38,275 nt of DNA from a virus: positions 1 through 38,275 of IMG/VR virus record IMGVR_UViG_3300037840_000056. One strand, written 5' to 3'. Shown here piece by piece: positions 1 through 7,379 of this stretch (position 1 is the first letter of the stretch; each line of letters begins with the position of its first letter). The notes under the pieces were generated by a model. The model worked only from the letters and a program-made list of their open reading frames with translations, searched no databases and was not told the DNA's origin. A program made the translations under genes and the position numbers.

Positions 1-111
1 ATCGTCCCAGTTGTTCACGTCCACGTTCTCGGTCTCGTTCTCGTTCGACTCGGTCGATGGTGGCTCGCTCGTTCCCCGAGAGTCCCTGTAGCCAAGCACC
101 AAGGTCGTCGC
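1..111. repeat. Terminal direct repeat, left copy
   Basis: The first 111 bases recur at 38165-38275 with a single difference (G at 103, T at 38267). The difference is silent (Thr ACC or ACA) in the gene that crosses the ends. The repeat most simply marks the overlap left when a circular or circularly permuted phage genome is written linearly. A true short terminal repeat of the virion DNA is less likely because the cut falls inside a gene that is intact only on the circle. Confidence 0.9.
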
Positions 112-267
112 CAGGTTGTCCGAGGCCAGCTTCATCTGGGTGATCGCCGTTGCGAAATCGCGGGCCATCGACTCCGTCTTGTTCGTCACCAGCCACACGC
201 ACCATCCGATCCCCGCTAGGGCAGTGACGCTCAGCACCCCGAGGCAGGTGATGAGCGCGATGATCAC
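1..267 (-). CDS. Small membrane-anchored protein, N-terminal part (continues across the genome ends)
   Basis: Reading from the GTG at 267, the frame stays open to base 1 and continues on the circle at 38164 down to the stop at 38084, giving about 115 residues. Residues 1-28 form one strongly hydrophobic helix (VIIALITCLGVL... to WCVWLV), followed by a soluble part and an acidic Asn/Glu-rich stretch. The start is fixed by a GTGA overlap with the stop of the upstream gene (264-266). It lies between the fibre cluster and the terminase genes. Function unknown; a membrane role such as lysis or superinfection exclusion is only a guess. Confidence 0.8.
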   Translation of the reverse strand, partial: MIIALITCLGVLSVTALAGIGWCVWLVTNKTESMARDFATAITQMKLASDNLATTLVLGYRDSRGTSEPPSTESNENETENVDVNNWDD

Positions 268-761
268 AAGCCGGCTTTGAGGCTGTTGAGAAGGGTCTCA
301 AGCTCGTCGGCCAGCGCGCGCAGGTCCGCGACGATGTGGGCCGAGTTGCCGAAGTGGTCCTCGATCCTGGTGATGATCGGCTCGAGCGGGTTGGTACGCG
401 TGACGGGGTCGGTGACGACGACGCGGTTGCCCTGCTCGACCGTCGGGTCAATGCCCGCTACGACCCGCTGCACCACGGAATCGGGCACGCTTACGGGAGC
501 GGACGGATCGCCGGACGGAGATGGGGATTCCGTGGACGGGGCAGTCGACTCGGAAGGTGTCACGTCGGTCGGGGTCACACCAGCAATTTCCGAGGTGGCC
601 TCTGAACCACTTGGGGAGGGTTCGGAGGCCGACGTAGGGTCCGCGGGCGGGGTCTCAGTCGTTGTGGAGGGGTCCGGGGTTGTGTCGGGGGCAGGGGCGT
701 CCGTCACGGATTCGGACGGAGCTGCGGGGTCGGTACTCGCACCAGCAGTCGGATCGGTCAT
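264..761 (-). CDS. Thr/Ser/Pro-rich acidic protein with C-terminal coiled coil
   Basis: 165 residues. About the first 100 are low-complexity, made of Thr, Ser, Pro, Asp and Glu. The last 45 form a likely amphipathic helix (PIITRIEDHF ... ADELETLLNSL). The ATG at 761 is preceded by AAAGGA; longer in-frame extensions upstream read as an antisense-like, Arg-rich shadow and were not used. The 3' end overlaps the next gene by GTGA. The disordered linker plus coiled coil suggests a virion or membrane-associated linker protein, but no family is recognised. Confidence 0.75.
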   Translation of the reverse strand: MTDPTAGASTDPAAPSESVTDAPAPDTTPDPSTTTETPPADPTSASEPSPSGSEATSEIAGVTPTDVTPSESTAPSTESPSPSGDPSAPVSVPDSVVQRVVAGIDPTVEQGNRVVVTDPVTRTNPLEPIITRIEDHFGNSAHIVADLRALADELETLLNSLKAGL

Positions 762-801
762 CTCGGGGGTCCTTTCGTTCGGCCACGATGCTACGCCCTG
801 C

Positions 802-1008
802 TCAGCGCCGAGTGGATGACCGCTTGGTCCTGCGACCGCCGTGGTTCCACTTGCGGGCGTTGCGGGCGAAGTTGGCGCGCTTCTTGATCGACGACGAGAC
901 GTTGGGGTTGTTGAGGTCCGCCGTCGCCTGGGCCGACACCGAGCGACCGTGGGACTTGGCCCGGGCCTTGTATTTCCCCCGCGTGGACGATTTGATGTGG
1001 ATGGCCAC
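802..1008 (-). CDS. Small very basic protein
   Basis: 68 residues, very rich in Arg and Lys with Ser and Asn, ending RRTKRSSTRR. The GTG start at 1008 abuts the TGA of the collagen-like gene upstream (TGA then GTG), which implies translational coupling. The composition fits a nucleic-acid-binding or virion-packaged basic peptide. No homologue is recognised. Confidence 0.7.
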   Translation of the reverse strand: MAIHIKSSTRGKYKARAKSHGRSVSAQATADLNNPNVSSSIKKRANFARNARKWNHGGRRTKRSSTRR

Positions 1009-1320
1009 TCAGCCCTGCGCTCCTTGCGCCCCCTGTGCGCCTTGCGCTCCTTGTGTCCCCGCGGCTCCTTGCGCGCCCGCGGCTCCTTGGGTCCCTTGGG
1101 CGCCTTGTGCCCCACCCGCGCCCTGCGCGCCTTGGGCCCCTTGCGAACCCTGCGAACCCTGGTGGCCCTGGGGACCAGCGGAGCCGGTGGTCGTGTACGC
1201 GGTGACGGCGAGGATGAGGTCCTCGTAGACCTCGCCCAGGCCGAGTGAGGATGGGGCCGAGCCGCCGAACGCGGTGACCAGACCGGCGAGGACTTCTCCG
1301 AGACCGAGCGACTGTGGCAT
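1009..1320 (-). CDS. Collagen-like fibre protein, family A, copy 1
   Basis: 103 residues. Residues 1-48 form a helical N-terminal module (LGLGEVLAGLVTAFGG ... GEVYEDLILAV) shared with the genes at 1359-1664 and 3754-4719. Residues 49-103 are an uninterrupted Gly-X-Y tract, mostly GAQ, GSQ and GTQ, that runs almost to the C-terminus with no globular head. It probably forms a trimeric rod anchored to the virion by the shared module. The ATG at 1320 has no ribosome binding site but lies six bases after TAGTCT, suggesting a leaderless transcript. Confidence 0.85.
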   Translation of the reverse strand: MPQSLGLGEVLAGLVTAFGGSAPSSLGLGEVYEDLILAVTAYTTTGSAGPQGHQGSQGSQGAQGAQGAGGAQGAQGTQGAAGAQGAAGTQGAQGAQGAQGAQG

Positions 1321-1326
1321 GGCGAA

Positions 1327-1332
1327 AGACTA
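1327..1332 (-). promoter_or_regulatory. Possible -10 element (TAGTCT) for a leaderless transcript
   Basis: On the minus strand TAGTCT is followed by six bases (TTCGCC) and the ATG at 1320. The same arrangement occurs before 1664 and 8823. No Shine-Dalgarno sequence is present. Actinobacteria commonly use TAnnnT -10 boxes and leaderless mRNAs. Confidence 0.4.
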
Positions 1333-1358
1333 GACCTGCCCTTCTGGAGTAGTGCGGA

Positions 1359-1664
1359 TCACGCCGGGAAGCCCTGGGGTCCTTGAGCGCCCTGGAAGCC
1401 CTGCGCGCCTTGCGCTCCGCCCGAGCCCTGCGCGCCGGCGCCACCGGCCGCACCTTGGCTTCCTTGGGCACCTTGCAGGCCGCCGCCTTGGGCACCGACC
1501 GCGCCCTGCGCGCCCTGGGTCCCCTGGTGGCCGACAGTGTACGCGTTGACCGCGGCGATCATGGCCTCGTAGAGGCCGCCCAGGCTGTCGTCGGTGACCG
1601 TGCCGCCGAAGGCGACGACGAGTCCACCGAGGACTTCAGCGAGTCCGAGGGATGCCTGGGCCAT
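1359..1664 (-). CDS. Collagen-like fibre protein, family A, copy 2
   Basis: 101 residues. The N-terminal module (residues 1-44: SLGLAEVLGGLVVAFGG ... LGGLYEAMIAAV) matches copies 1 and 3, and residues 45-101 are Gly-X-Y repeats dominated by GAQ with some GGA and GFQ. Like copy 1 it ends in the repeat with no separate head domain. The ATG at 1664 lies nine bases after the stop of the glycosyltransferase gene and has no clear ribosome binding site. TAGGCT-N6-ATG could be a leaderless start, though its TAG is also that stop codon. Confidence 0.85.
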   Translation of the reverse strand: MAQASLGLAEVLGGLVVAFGGTVTDDSLGGLYEAMIAAVNAYTVGHQGTQGAQGAVGAQGGGLQGAQGSQGAAGGAGAQGSGGAQGAQGFQGAQGPQGFPA

Positions 1665-1670
1665 GAGCGG

Positions 1671-1676
1671 AGCCTA
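1671..1676 (-). promoter_or_regulatory. Possible -10 element (TAGGCT) for a leaderless transcript
   Basis: TAGGCT-CCGCTC-ATG on the minus strand gives the same geometry as the sites before 1320 and 8823. The TAG also serves as the stop of the upstream gene, so chance is harder to exclude here. Confidence 0.3.
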
Positions 1677-2888
1677 GCCCTCCTTGGCCCCGTTGAAGAG
1701 GACATAGCTCAGCAGGTTGTCCTGGTGATACTGGGTCGGGTAGTACGTCTCGAGGCGGGACTGGCGGAACCTTGCCGTGATGGCGGGCACGTACTTGGCG
1801 AACTCGGGGTCACAGTAGTAACGAAAGCTCAGTTGGTTCCAGAACGAGACGTGCGTCGGGTCGCAGAAGGCCCCGCGGCCATCGGTCGAGGGGGTGAGGC
1901 TGAGCAGCATCCCGCCGTAGGTGAGGACCCGGTACAGCTCGTTCACCAGCGTCACCTTGTCGGCGACGTGCTCGAGGAAGTCGACGGCGCGGAACACCCC
2001 GACCGAGTCGTCGGGCTGGCGAGCCAGCCAGTCGAGGATGTCGCCGTGGCCGAGCGCCTGGTCGATCGGCTCGTAGCCCTCCGGCGAGTTGTGCGCGCCA
2101 CCGAGGTCGTAGCAGGCCCACCCCTCGCGCTGCGCCCAGGCCAGGGCGTTGGGTTGGACGTTCTCGTCGTAGATCCTCACGGTCTCGCGCTGGATCAGGG
2201 CGTTGGTCGCCGGCTCGCGCTGAGTGTTGGCCGGGTGCATCCGCTGGGAGTAAAGGGACTCTGCGATGTGGACGAACCCACCGACCTGGTAGAGGCGGCA
2301 GATCAGGTCGATGTCGTCGCAGACCGTGAGATCGGGGTTGTACCCGCCCGCCTTCTCGTAGCACGCCGCCGAGATGGCGCGTACGTGGTTCGGTGCGTAC
2401 CAGACGTAGGAGACGTTGTGCGGGGTCGGGGGCTTGGCCTCGATGACCTGGTACTCGCCCTCCATGCGGTAGGTCCACCCGTGGCCCTCGGCGAACCGGT
2501 CGAGATTGGGCGACCCATCGTCTTCGATCTGCGTGAAGTCCGAGTAGACCAAGCTGGCGTCGGGGTGGGCGTCGAACGCGTCGGCGATCAGGCCCAGCGC
2601 GTCGGCACGCAGGAGGTCGTCGTGGTCGAGCTCGACGAGGATCTCACCGCTGCATTTCTCGACGGCGTCACGCTTGAGCGCCCCGACCCCCAAGGAGTCG
2701 GACCAGAAGAGCTTGACGCGCGGGTCCTTGGGCGGCGTCCACAGCGCGCCGTTGTTGAGCAGGACGACCCACTCGAACTCCTCGTAGGTCTGCTTCTCCA
2801 AAGAGTCCCAGCACTGACCGAGCCAGTGCGGGTTGTGTGACGGGGTATAGACGCTGATACGGGGCATGGCCAAGTGTAGGTCGCTCAC
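1674..2888 (-). CDS. GT2 glycosyltransferase fused to a methyltransferase-like domain
   Basis: 404 residues. The N-terminal half (about 9-245) is a family 2 GT-A glycosyltransferase. It opens with RISVYTPSHN, has the metal-binding LDHDD motif at 87-91 and an acidic DDIDLICRL motif near 206-214. The C-terminal part (about 265-404) resembles a class I SAM-dependent methyltransferase fold (AVDFLEHVADK ... LYRVLTYGGMLL). The GTG start overlaps the upstream stop as GTGA. Its place inside the collagen-like and glycosidase cluster suggests that it glycosylates, and perhaps methylates, the phage's own fibres; host-surface modification is the alternative. The family call is firm and the target is inferred. 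Confidence 0.88.
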   Translation of the reverse strand: MSDLHLAMPRISVYTPSHNPHWLGQCWDSLEKQTYEEFEWVVLLNNGALWTPPKDPRVKLFWSDSLGVGALKRDAVEKCSGEILVELDHDDLLRADALGLIADAFDAHPDASLVYSDFTQIEDDGSPNLDRFAEGHGWTYRMEGEYQVIEAKPPTPHNVSYVWYAPNHVRAISAACYEKAGGYNPDLTVCDDIDLICRLYQVGGFVHIAESLYSQRMHPANTQREPATNALIQRETVRIYDENVQPNALAWAQREGWACYDLGGAHNSPEGYEPIDQALGHGDILDWLARQPDDSVGVFRAVDFLEHVADKVTLVNELYRVLTYGGMLLSLTPSTDGRGAFCDPTHVSFWNQLSFRYYCDPEFAKYVPAITARFRQSRLETYYPTQYHQDNLLSYVLFNGAKEG

Positions 2889-3757
2889 CCGAAATCAGCG
2901 GTGTATGCGGCCTTGGCGTTGGGGAACTGGGTGATGTCGCTGTTGATATTCGACCCGTCGAAGGAGAAGTAGGACTGGTAGGCCACGCTGTAGGCCGGCC
3001 AGCCGTAGCGCGCCGCGGCGGCCTGCGGTCGCAGGAACAGCTGCGCCATGTTGTTGATGAAGGTCGGGTCGTCGGTACCGTTCAGCCCCCACTCGCCTGT
3101 CGACAGAGGCTTGCCGCGGGCGTTGGCGAGGTTGACGACCGGGCCGTAGTTCGACGCGGTGTTCCCACCTGAGCCGTTGTTGTCGTAGTAGTCGCCGCCG
3201 ATGTAGTCCACGTAGAAGTCGCCCGGGTAGAAGGTCTCGAGCTGGGTCAGGTTCGACGTGCCGATGTTGGCCGACCAGTCGAAGGTCAGTTCGGCGTTGT
3301 TGGCCCGCATGGCGGGTATCACGTCCTGCCAGGCGGTCACGTACTGCGCGGCCGTGTTGGTCCCGACACCGTTGCCCCACGGGAACCAGTTGCCGTCGAA
3401 CTCCCAGCCGAGGCGCACGATGGTGGGTGTCCCGACCAGGTTGGTTGCCAGCGTGCGGAAGGTGGAGAGGTTGGAGGGCACCGAGGAGAGTCCGGTGTTG
3501 TTGGGGGTGAGTGGGACGCTCAGCAGCACGATCTGGCCCGCCCCCAGAGTCGGTGGCTGGCCCGTCGCCGTGCCGCTCCACGGGTTAGAGATCGACGACC
3601 AGGTGCCGCCTGCCACGTAGAACGAGTAGCCGCGCACCTTGACACCGAGGGTGGAGGCGAGCGTGTCGATGCCAGTGGTGCTGTTGGCGTCGGTGTAGAG
3701 GCCGAGGACCGGTTGTGCGGTCGGCGCGAGCGCATTGGCCCACGCCGCCAGCGTCAC
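2885..3757 (-). CDS. GH26-like glycoside hydrolase (tail depolymerase candidate)
   Basis: 290 residues, which suits a single TIM barrel. RLGWEFDGNWFPWG (115-128) matches the GH26 acid/base motif, with E119 as proton donor. STGEWGLNG (219-227) matches the nucleophile motif, with E222. No signal peptide is seen. The GTG at 3757 overlaps the stop of the upstream collagen-like gene (GTGA), so the two are co-translated and may act together. GH26 enzymes cut beta-mannans and related beta-glucans; a phage copy in a fibre locus would degrade host capsule or cell-wall glycan during adsorption. Substrate unknown. Confidence 0.8.
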   Translation of the reverse strand: MTLAAWANALAPTAQPVLGLYTDANSTTGIDTLASTLGVKVRGYSFYVAGGTWSSISNPWSGTATGQPPTLGAGQIVLLSVPLTPNNTGLSSVPSNLSTFRTLATNLVGTPTIVRLGWEFDGNWFPWGNGVGTNTAAQYVTAWQDVIPAMRANNAELTFDWSANIGTSNLTQLETFYPGDFYVDYIGGDYYDNNGSGGNTASNYGPVVNLANARGKPLSTGEWGLNGTDDPTFINNMAQLFLRPQAAAARYGWPAYSVAYQSYFSFDGSNINSDITQFPNAKAAYTADFG

Positions 3758-4719
3758 GCCGCGTCCCCCGAGAGAACCCAGGTGTTCGTGGCGGTCTTGA
3801 GCAGGGCGATGGTCGAGAACTCGGCCCGGCACCCCGTCGTGCCCGAGACGAACCCGCCGGCCACCGAGGACTCGACGGTCACCCCGCCCGCCGCGGCGAG
3901 CTTGATCTGCCCCGTCCCGGTCTGCGTGAACGTGACGGTCGTGCCGGTCGGGAAGGCAACCGAAGCGTTAGTCGGCACCGTCACCGTGGCCGCGGTCGCT
4001 CCGTTGCTCGCCTGCTGGGCCGTGTTGGCGTCGCCGAGGACGAGCGTGTAGGCGTTGGAGGTGAAGGCGGTCGACACCACGCTGATGCCGCTCGTCGCGC
4101 CCTGGAACCCCTGGTTGCCCTGGGTCCCCTGACTGCCCTGGGCACCGGCCCCACCTTGTGATCCCTGGCTGCCCTGCGCGCCTTGGAGCCCCTGTGTGCC
4201 CTGTGAACCTTGCGCGCCGCCGCTGGTGCCCTGGAACCCTTGCGAACCCTGGCTTCCTTGTGACCCGCTGCCCGTCGTGCCCTGAGCACCTTGATTGCCC
4301 TGCGAGCCCGCGCTGCCCTGTGTCCCCTGAAAGCCTTGTGAGCCTTGCGCGCCGATAGCTCCCTGGTTTCCCTGCGTGCCGGTCGTGCCGGTCGCTCCCT
4401 GCGGGCCCGTGCCGCCCGACCCTTGGACGCCCTGGGTGCCCTGAAGCCCCTGCGCACCTTGAGCGCCCGTCGACCCTTGCGCGCCTTGGCTTCCTTGGGC
4501 ACCGCCGCCAGCGCCCTGCGCGCCCTGGCTCCCTTGCGTGCCGACGCTGCCTTGTGAGCCTTGCGCGCCCTGATGGCCTTGGGTGCCCCCGCCCGAGGAC
4601 TGCACCGCCGCGATGAGGGCGTCGTAGAGCTCGCCCAGGCCGCCCGATGGTGGGGGAGAGCCGCCGAACGCCTCGATCAGGCCGGCGAAGAGCTCTTCGA
4701 GCGCGAAAGACTGTGGCAC
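3754..4719 (-). CDS. Collagen-like fibre protein, family A, copy 3, with C-terminal head
   Basis: 321 residues. Residues 1-44 are the family A module (FALEELFAGLIEAFGG ... LGELYDALIAAV). Residues 45-208 are about 54 Gly-X-Y triplets, mostly GAQ, GSQ, GTQ and GFQ. Residues 209-321 are a Thr/Ala/Val-rich, beta-strand-like head. It is the longest family A member and the only one with a head, so it is the best candidate in this family to touch the receptor. The start is GTG (4719). The oxygenase gene starts 28 bases away on the other strand. The 3' end overlaps the glycosidase gene (GTGA). Confidence 0.87.
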   Translation of the reverse strand: MPQSFALEELFAGLIEAFGGSPPPSGGLGELYDALIAAVQSSGGGTQGHQGAQGSQGSVGTQGSQGAQGAGGGAQGSQGAQGSTGAQGAQGLQGTQGVQGSGGTGPQGATGTTGTQGNQGAIGAQGSQGFQGTQGSAGSQGNQGAQGTTGSGSQGSQGSQGFQGTSGGAQGSQGTQGLQGAQGSQGSQGGAGAQGSQGTQGNQGFQGATSGISVVSTAFTSNAYTLVLGDANTAQQASNGATAATVTVPTNASVAFPTGTTVTFTQTGTGQIKLAAAGGVTVESSVAGGFVSGTTGCRAEFSTIALLKTATNTWVLSGDAA

Positions 4720-4734
4720 GGACTAGATCGCAAG

Positions 4735-4740
4735 TACCGT
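4735..4740 (+). promoter_or_regulatory. Possible -10 element (TACCGT) for the oxygenase gene
   Basis: TACCGT lies seven bases before the ATG at 4748 and there is no Shine-Dalgarno sequence in the 28-base divergent gap. This is consistent with a leaderless transcript. No convincing -35 box is visible. Confidence 0.35.
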
Positions 4741-4747
4741 TGACGCC

Positions 4748-5314
4748 ATGCCCCAGACGCTACCGCTCGCCACCACGCAAGGCGTGAATGTCGCCTACAG
4801 CGCCAACAAGCCCGCCATCGTCGTCGTCGACGGATTCTACGAGGACCCCGACGCCATCCGCGCCCTGGCGCTGGGTTGCGATTACCACACCGACGCCGAC
4901 TGGTTCAAAGGCGAGCGCTCCACGCAGCGCTACCTCTTCGACTACGTGCGCGAGCGCTTCTGCCTCTTGCTCTGCCACAACGTGGAGGGGTGGCTCGACC
5001 AGCCCTACAACGGGGTCTTCCAGAAGACGACCAAGAGCGATCCGCTCGTCTACCACGCCGACACCCAGCGCTACGCCGGTGCGGTCTACCTCAACCCCGG
5101 CGGCGGGCCGGGCACCTCGTTCTGGTCGCGGCGCGGCAACCGCAGAGACGCCACGGTGGAGAGCGCGAGTGAGTGGACCGACCGCTCCAAGTGGGACCCC
5201 GTCGAGACCGTGGCCGGTCTCTACAACCGCCTCGTGCTCTGGGACGCCGGTCTCATCCACTCGGCGGAGTGCTACGACGACGACCGTTTGGTGCAGCTGT
5301 TCTTCTTCGACTGA
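4748..5314 (+). CDS. 2OG-Fe(II) dioxygenase-like protein
   Basis: 188 residues on the plus strand inside an otherwise leftward fibre cluster. The C-terminal half carries the double-stranded beta-helix signature. HAD (H103 and D105) and LIHSAECY (H171) would form the iron-binding facial triad, and R180 in DRLVQLFFFD would bind 2-oxoglutarate. AGAVYLN and NRLVLWDAG are typical core strands of prolyl-hydroxylase-like and DUF6445-type oxygenases. The isolated orientation and own promoter suggest later acquisition as a moron. The position between collagen-like genes suggests hydroxylation of fibre residues; a nucleotide or glycan substrate cannot be excluded. Confidence 0.8.
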   Translation: MPQTLPLATTQGVNVAYSANKPAIVVVDGFYEDPDAIRALALGCDYHTDADWFKGERSTQRYLFDYVRERFCLLLCHNVEGWLDQPYNGVFQKTTKSDPLVYHADTQRYAGAVYLNPGGGPGTSFWSRRGNRRDATVESASEWTDRSKWDPVETVAGLYNRLVLWDAGLIHSAECYDDDRLVQLFFFD

Positions 5315-5333
5315 GCCATAACCGGCGTTTTGG

Positions 5334-5912
5334 TCAGTCCCATAGGGTCTCGACCGTGACCCAAACGGTGTAAATCCCACCGGCCGTCGACGTGACGGCA
5401 CCAGCCGTCTCGCTGAGATCGACTCCGGTGATGGTCGGGGCACCCCCCATCGTCGTGTCGTCGATGCTGACGGTGATGGACCCAGTTGGATTGGCCGGTT
5501 GGCCCATCGCGATGTCTATGGGTTCGCCGTTCCATGTAAGCCGGTTCGTGCCCGTCTGGTTGCTGATCTCGATAGATACCTGGACCCCGAAGCTGTCGGT
5601 GGGGGTAGCCGGCAGGCCGTACAGCTCAAGGGTGGGGGCAGCAAGGACGGTGCCGCTAGCGGAGACGACCCGCGGCGGTGTAGTAGCCGACGAGTACGGC
5701 CCATCCGCGGGTATGTCCGCTACAGGCAGGACAGGCGCCGATCCTTGCACCGAAACCGGGAAGGTGGGGTCGGAGTTGAACAGAGTGACGGTCGGGAACT
5801 GACCAGAAGCGCCGCCTTGAGCCCCCTGCGCACCCTGGGCGCCCTGCGCGCCACCGCCGCCGCCGCCGCCGCCGCCTCCGGCCAAGCCGCCCGTCGTTCC
5901 TGCGATCGGCAT
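5334..5912 (-). CDS. Collagen-like fibre protein, family B, copy 1 (short collagen tract, beta-rich head)
   Basis: 192 residues. The start (MPIAGTTGGLAGGGGG, residues 1-20) is shared with copies 2 and 3 and resembles that of copy 4. It is followed by only about five collagen triplets (21-34), then a beta-rich domain with Thr/Val/Pro-rich strands to the end (SVTVETLWD-like region around 185-192). It converges with the oxygenase gene, the stops being 19 bases apart. The ATG at 5912 has no ribosome binding site; TAACCT lies five bases upstream. Confidence 0.83.
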   Translation of the reverse strand: MPIAGTTGGLAGGGGGGGGGGAQGAQGAQGAQGGASGQFPTVTLFNSDPTFPVSVQGSAPVLPVADIPADGPYSSATTPPRVVSASGTVLAAPTLELYGLPATPTDSFGVQVSIEISNQTGTNRLTWNGEPIDIAMGQPANPTGSITVSIDDTTMGGAPTITGVDLSETAGAVTSTAGGIYTVWVTVETLWD

Positions 5913-5917
5913 AACTC

Positions 5918-5923
5918 AGGTTA
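5918..5923 (-). promoter_or_regulatory. Possible -10 element (TAACCT) before 5912
   Basis: On the minus strand TAACCT-GAGTT-ATG resembles a leaderless start with five bases between the box and the ATG. Weak on its own, it is listed because it belongs to a recurring arrangement in this cluster. Confidence 0.25.
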
Positions 5924-5938
5924 GCTTTCGCGTTGTCA

Positions 5939-7372
5939 TCAGTTCGGGATCAGGACCACCGTGCCGTTGTTGCCCGACACGCCGACGTTGCCCGCGCCTA
6001 CCCCCGAGCCGTGCCCTCCGCCGGTCGCGGTGATGGTCTGCCCTGAGATCGCACCTGCCGACACCGAGGACGAGATGACGATGACGTACCCACCGCCTCC
6101 GCCTCCTCCGCCACCGGCCGCGGTGCCGCTCGCGTTCGCTCCGCTGCCGCCATTGGCCGAGATCGTTCCTGTGCCCGAGAAGGCCCTTGCGACGATGATG
6201 ACGATACCACCTCCCCCACCACCCCCGCCGCTCGTGCCACCCGAGGTACTGCCACCGCTGCCGCCACCCGAGCCGCCCTGCGAGAGCGCGAGAGCAGCAG
6301 CGCCAGTGATGATCTGCCCCAGAACAGCGGTGGGTATCGACCTCAGGCTGCCCTGCGTGGCGGTGATCGCCGTGACCGTTCCGCCCGCGCCGCCCGCCGC
6401 TGTGGCACTTCCTCCGGCTCCGCCGGCTCCGCCGAGGCTCGCGTGGGCACCGTTAGCACCTGCGTTGCCAGCGAGGGCGCCAGAGACGCCGGCACCACCC
6501 GCCGTACCAGGCGAGTTCACGCCAGCCCCGGCGCTGTTGATCGAGGAGTTTGTGTTGGCGAGAGCAGCGCCCGCGGTCGTCGTCACCGCGTTGTTGCCGT
6601 TCCACTGGATGATGCCGTTGTTGGTGAACGTCCCCTGGCAGAAGATTCGGAAGCCGTTGGTGACGATCGAGATGCCGCTGTTGAGCGTCGACGAACCCAA
6701 TAAGATGTCACGCGCCAACGTGTAGACGCCGTTGCTCGCGCTGCTCGGGTTGGGAACGATGCCCAGGATGGTGGTCGTGCCGTCGAAGGTCTGCGCGCCG
6801 TCGCTGCCATCGCCGAAGATGGCAAGGCCACCCGACGCTGCCTGCGCGCCTTGGGCCCCCTGGCCTCCTTGGGCGCCTTGACTCCCTTGGGTCCCCTGGA
6901 GTCCCTGTGCGCCTTGCGCGCCTTGCAGTCCCTGGAACCCTTGCGCGCCTTGACTGCCCGTACCCGCCGCACCCTGCGCGCCTTGACTGCCTTGCGCTCC
7001 GCCCCCACCGGTCGCGCCCTGGAACCCCTGGTTGCCCTGGGTCCCCTGCGACCCCGCCGCGCCCTGTGACCCTTGAAAGCCCTGGTTGCCCTGCGCGCCC
7101 ATCTGGCCCTGTGCCCCGGTCGACCCCGCCGTCCCCTGAAAGCCCTGGTTGCCCTGGGTGCCGGTCGATCCCTGAGTGCCTTGCAATCCCTGAGTGCCCT
7201 GCGGACCCTGGAAGCCCTGCGCGCCCTGAAGGCCGGTACCCGTCGCACCCTGTGCCCCCTGGACTCCGGTCGCGCCCTGGGTTCCCTGCGGGCCTTGCGG
7301 ACCCTGCGCGCCGCTCCCCCCACCCCCACCACCGCCACCCGCCCAGCCGATGGTGGTCCCGTTCAGTGGCAT
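5939..7372 (-). CDS. Collagen-like fibre protein, family B, copy 2 (longest fibre)
   Basis: 477 residues. It has the family B N-terminus (1-20), about 52 Gly-X-Y triplets (21-177) with GAQ, GFQ, GTQ and GNQ, then a 300-residue C-terminal domain. The first part of that domain looks beta-helical (about 185-260). The last 200 residues are extremely Gly-rich with poly-Gly runs alternating with hydrophobic strands (GIVIIVARAFSG, GYVIVISSSV), as in Gly-rich adhesins that may form polyglycine-II bundles at fibre tips. The ATG at 7372 follows the upstream stop by seven bases. Probably a receptor-binding fibre. Confidence 0.87.
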   Translation of the reverse strand: MPLNGTTIGWAGGGGGGGGSGAQGPQGPQGTQGATGVQGAQGATGTGLQGAQGFQGPQGTQGLQGTQGSTGTQGNQGFQGTAGSTGAQGQMGAQGNQGFQGSQGAAGSQGTQGNQGFQGATGGGGAQGSQGAQGAAGTGSQGAQGFQGLQGAQGAQGLQGTQGSQGAQGGQGAQGAQAASGGLAIFGDGSDGAQTFDGTTTILGIVPNPSSASNGVYTLARDILLGSSTLNSGISIVTNGFRIFCQGTFTNNGIIQWNGNNAVTTTAGAALANTNSSINSAGAGVNSPGTAGGAGVSGALAGNAGANGAHASLGGAGGAGGSATAAGGAGGTVTAITATQGSLRSIPTAVLGQIITGAAALALSQGGSGGGSGGSTSGGTSGGGGGGGGIVIIVARAFSGTGTISANGGSGANASGTAAGGGGGGGGGYVIVISSSVSAGAISGQTITATGGGHGSGVGAGNVGVSGNNGTVVLIPN

Positions 7373-7379
7373 CAGAGAC

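Noticed and set aside
791-1495. A long basic minus-strand frame across two collagen-like genes
   Set aside because: It is the Arg-rich out-of-frame reading of GAQ repeats; the collagen frames share conserved N-terminal modules and are the real genes.
4100-4600. Regular short repeats that could be taken for a CRISPR array or satellite
   Set aside because: They are 9-base codon-level repeats of Gly-X-Gln triplets inside open frames, degenerate at third positions, with no spacer structure.
4748-5314. Reading the oxygenase as a true collagen prolyl hydroxylase
   Set aside because: The collagen-like tracts have few prolines at the Y position, so a prolyl-4-hydroxylase role cannot be claimed; only the general oxygenase fold is supported.
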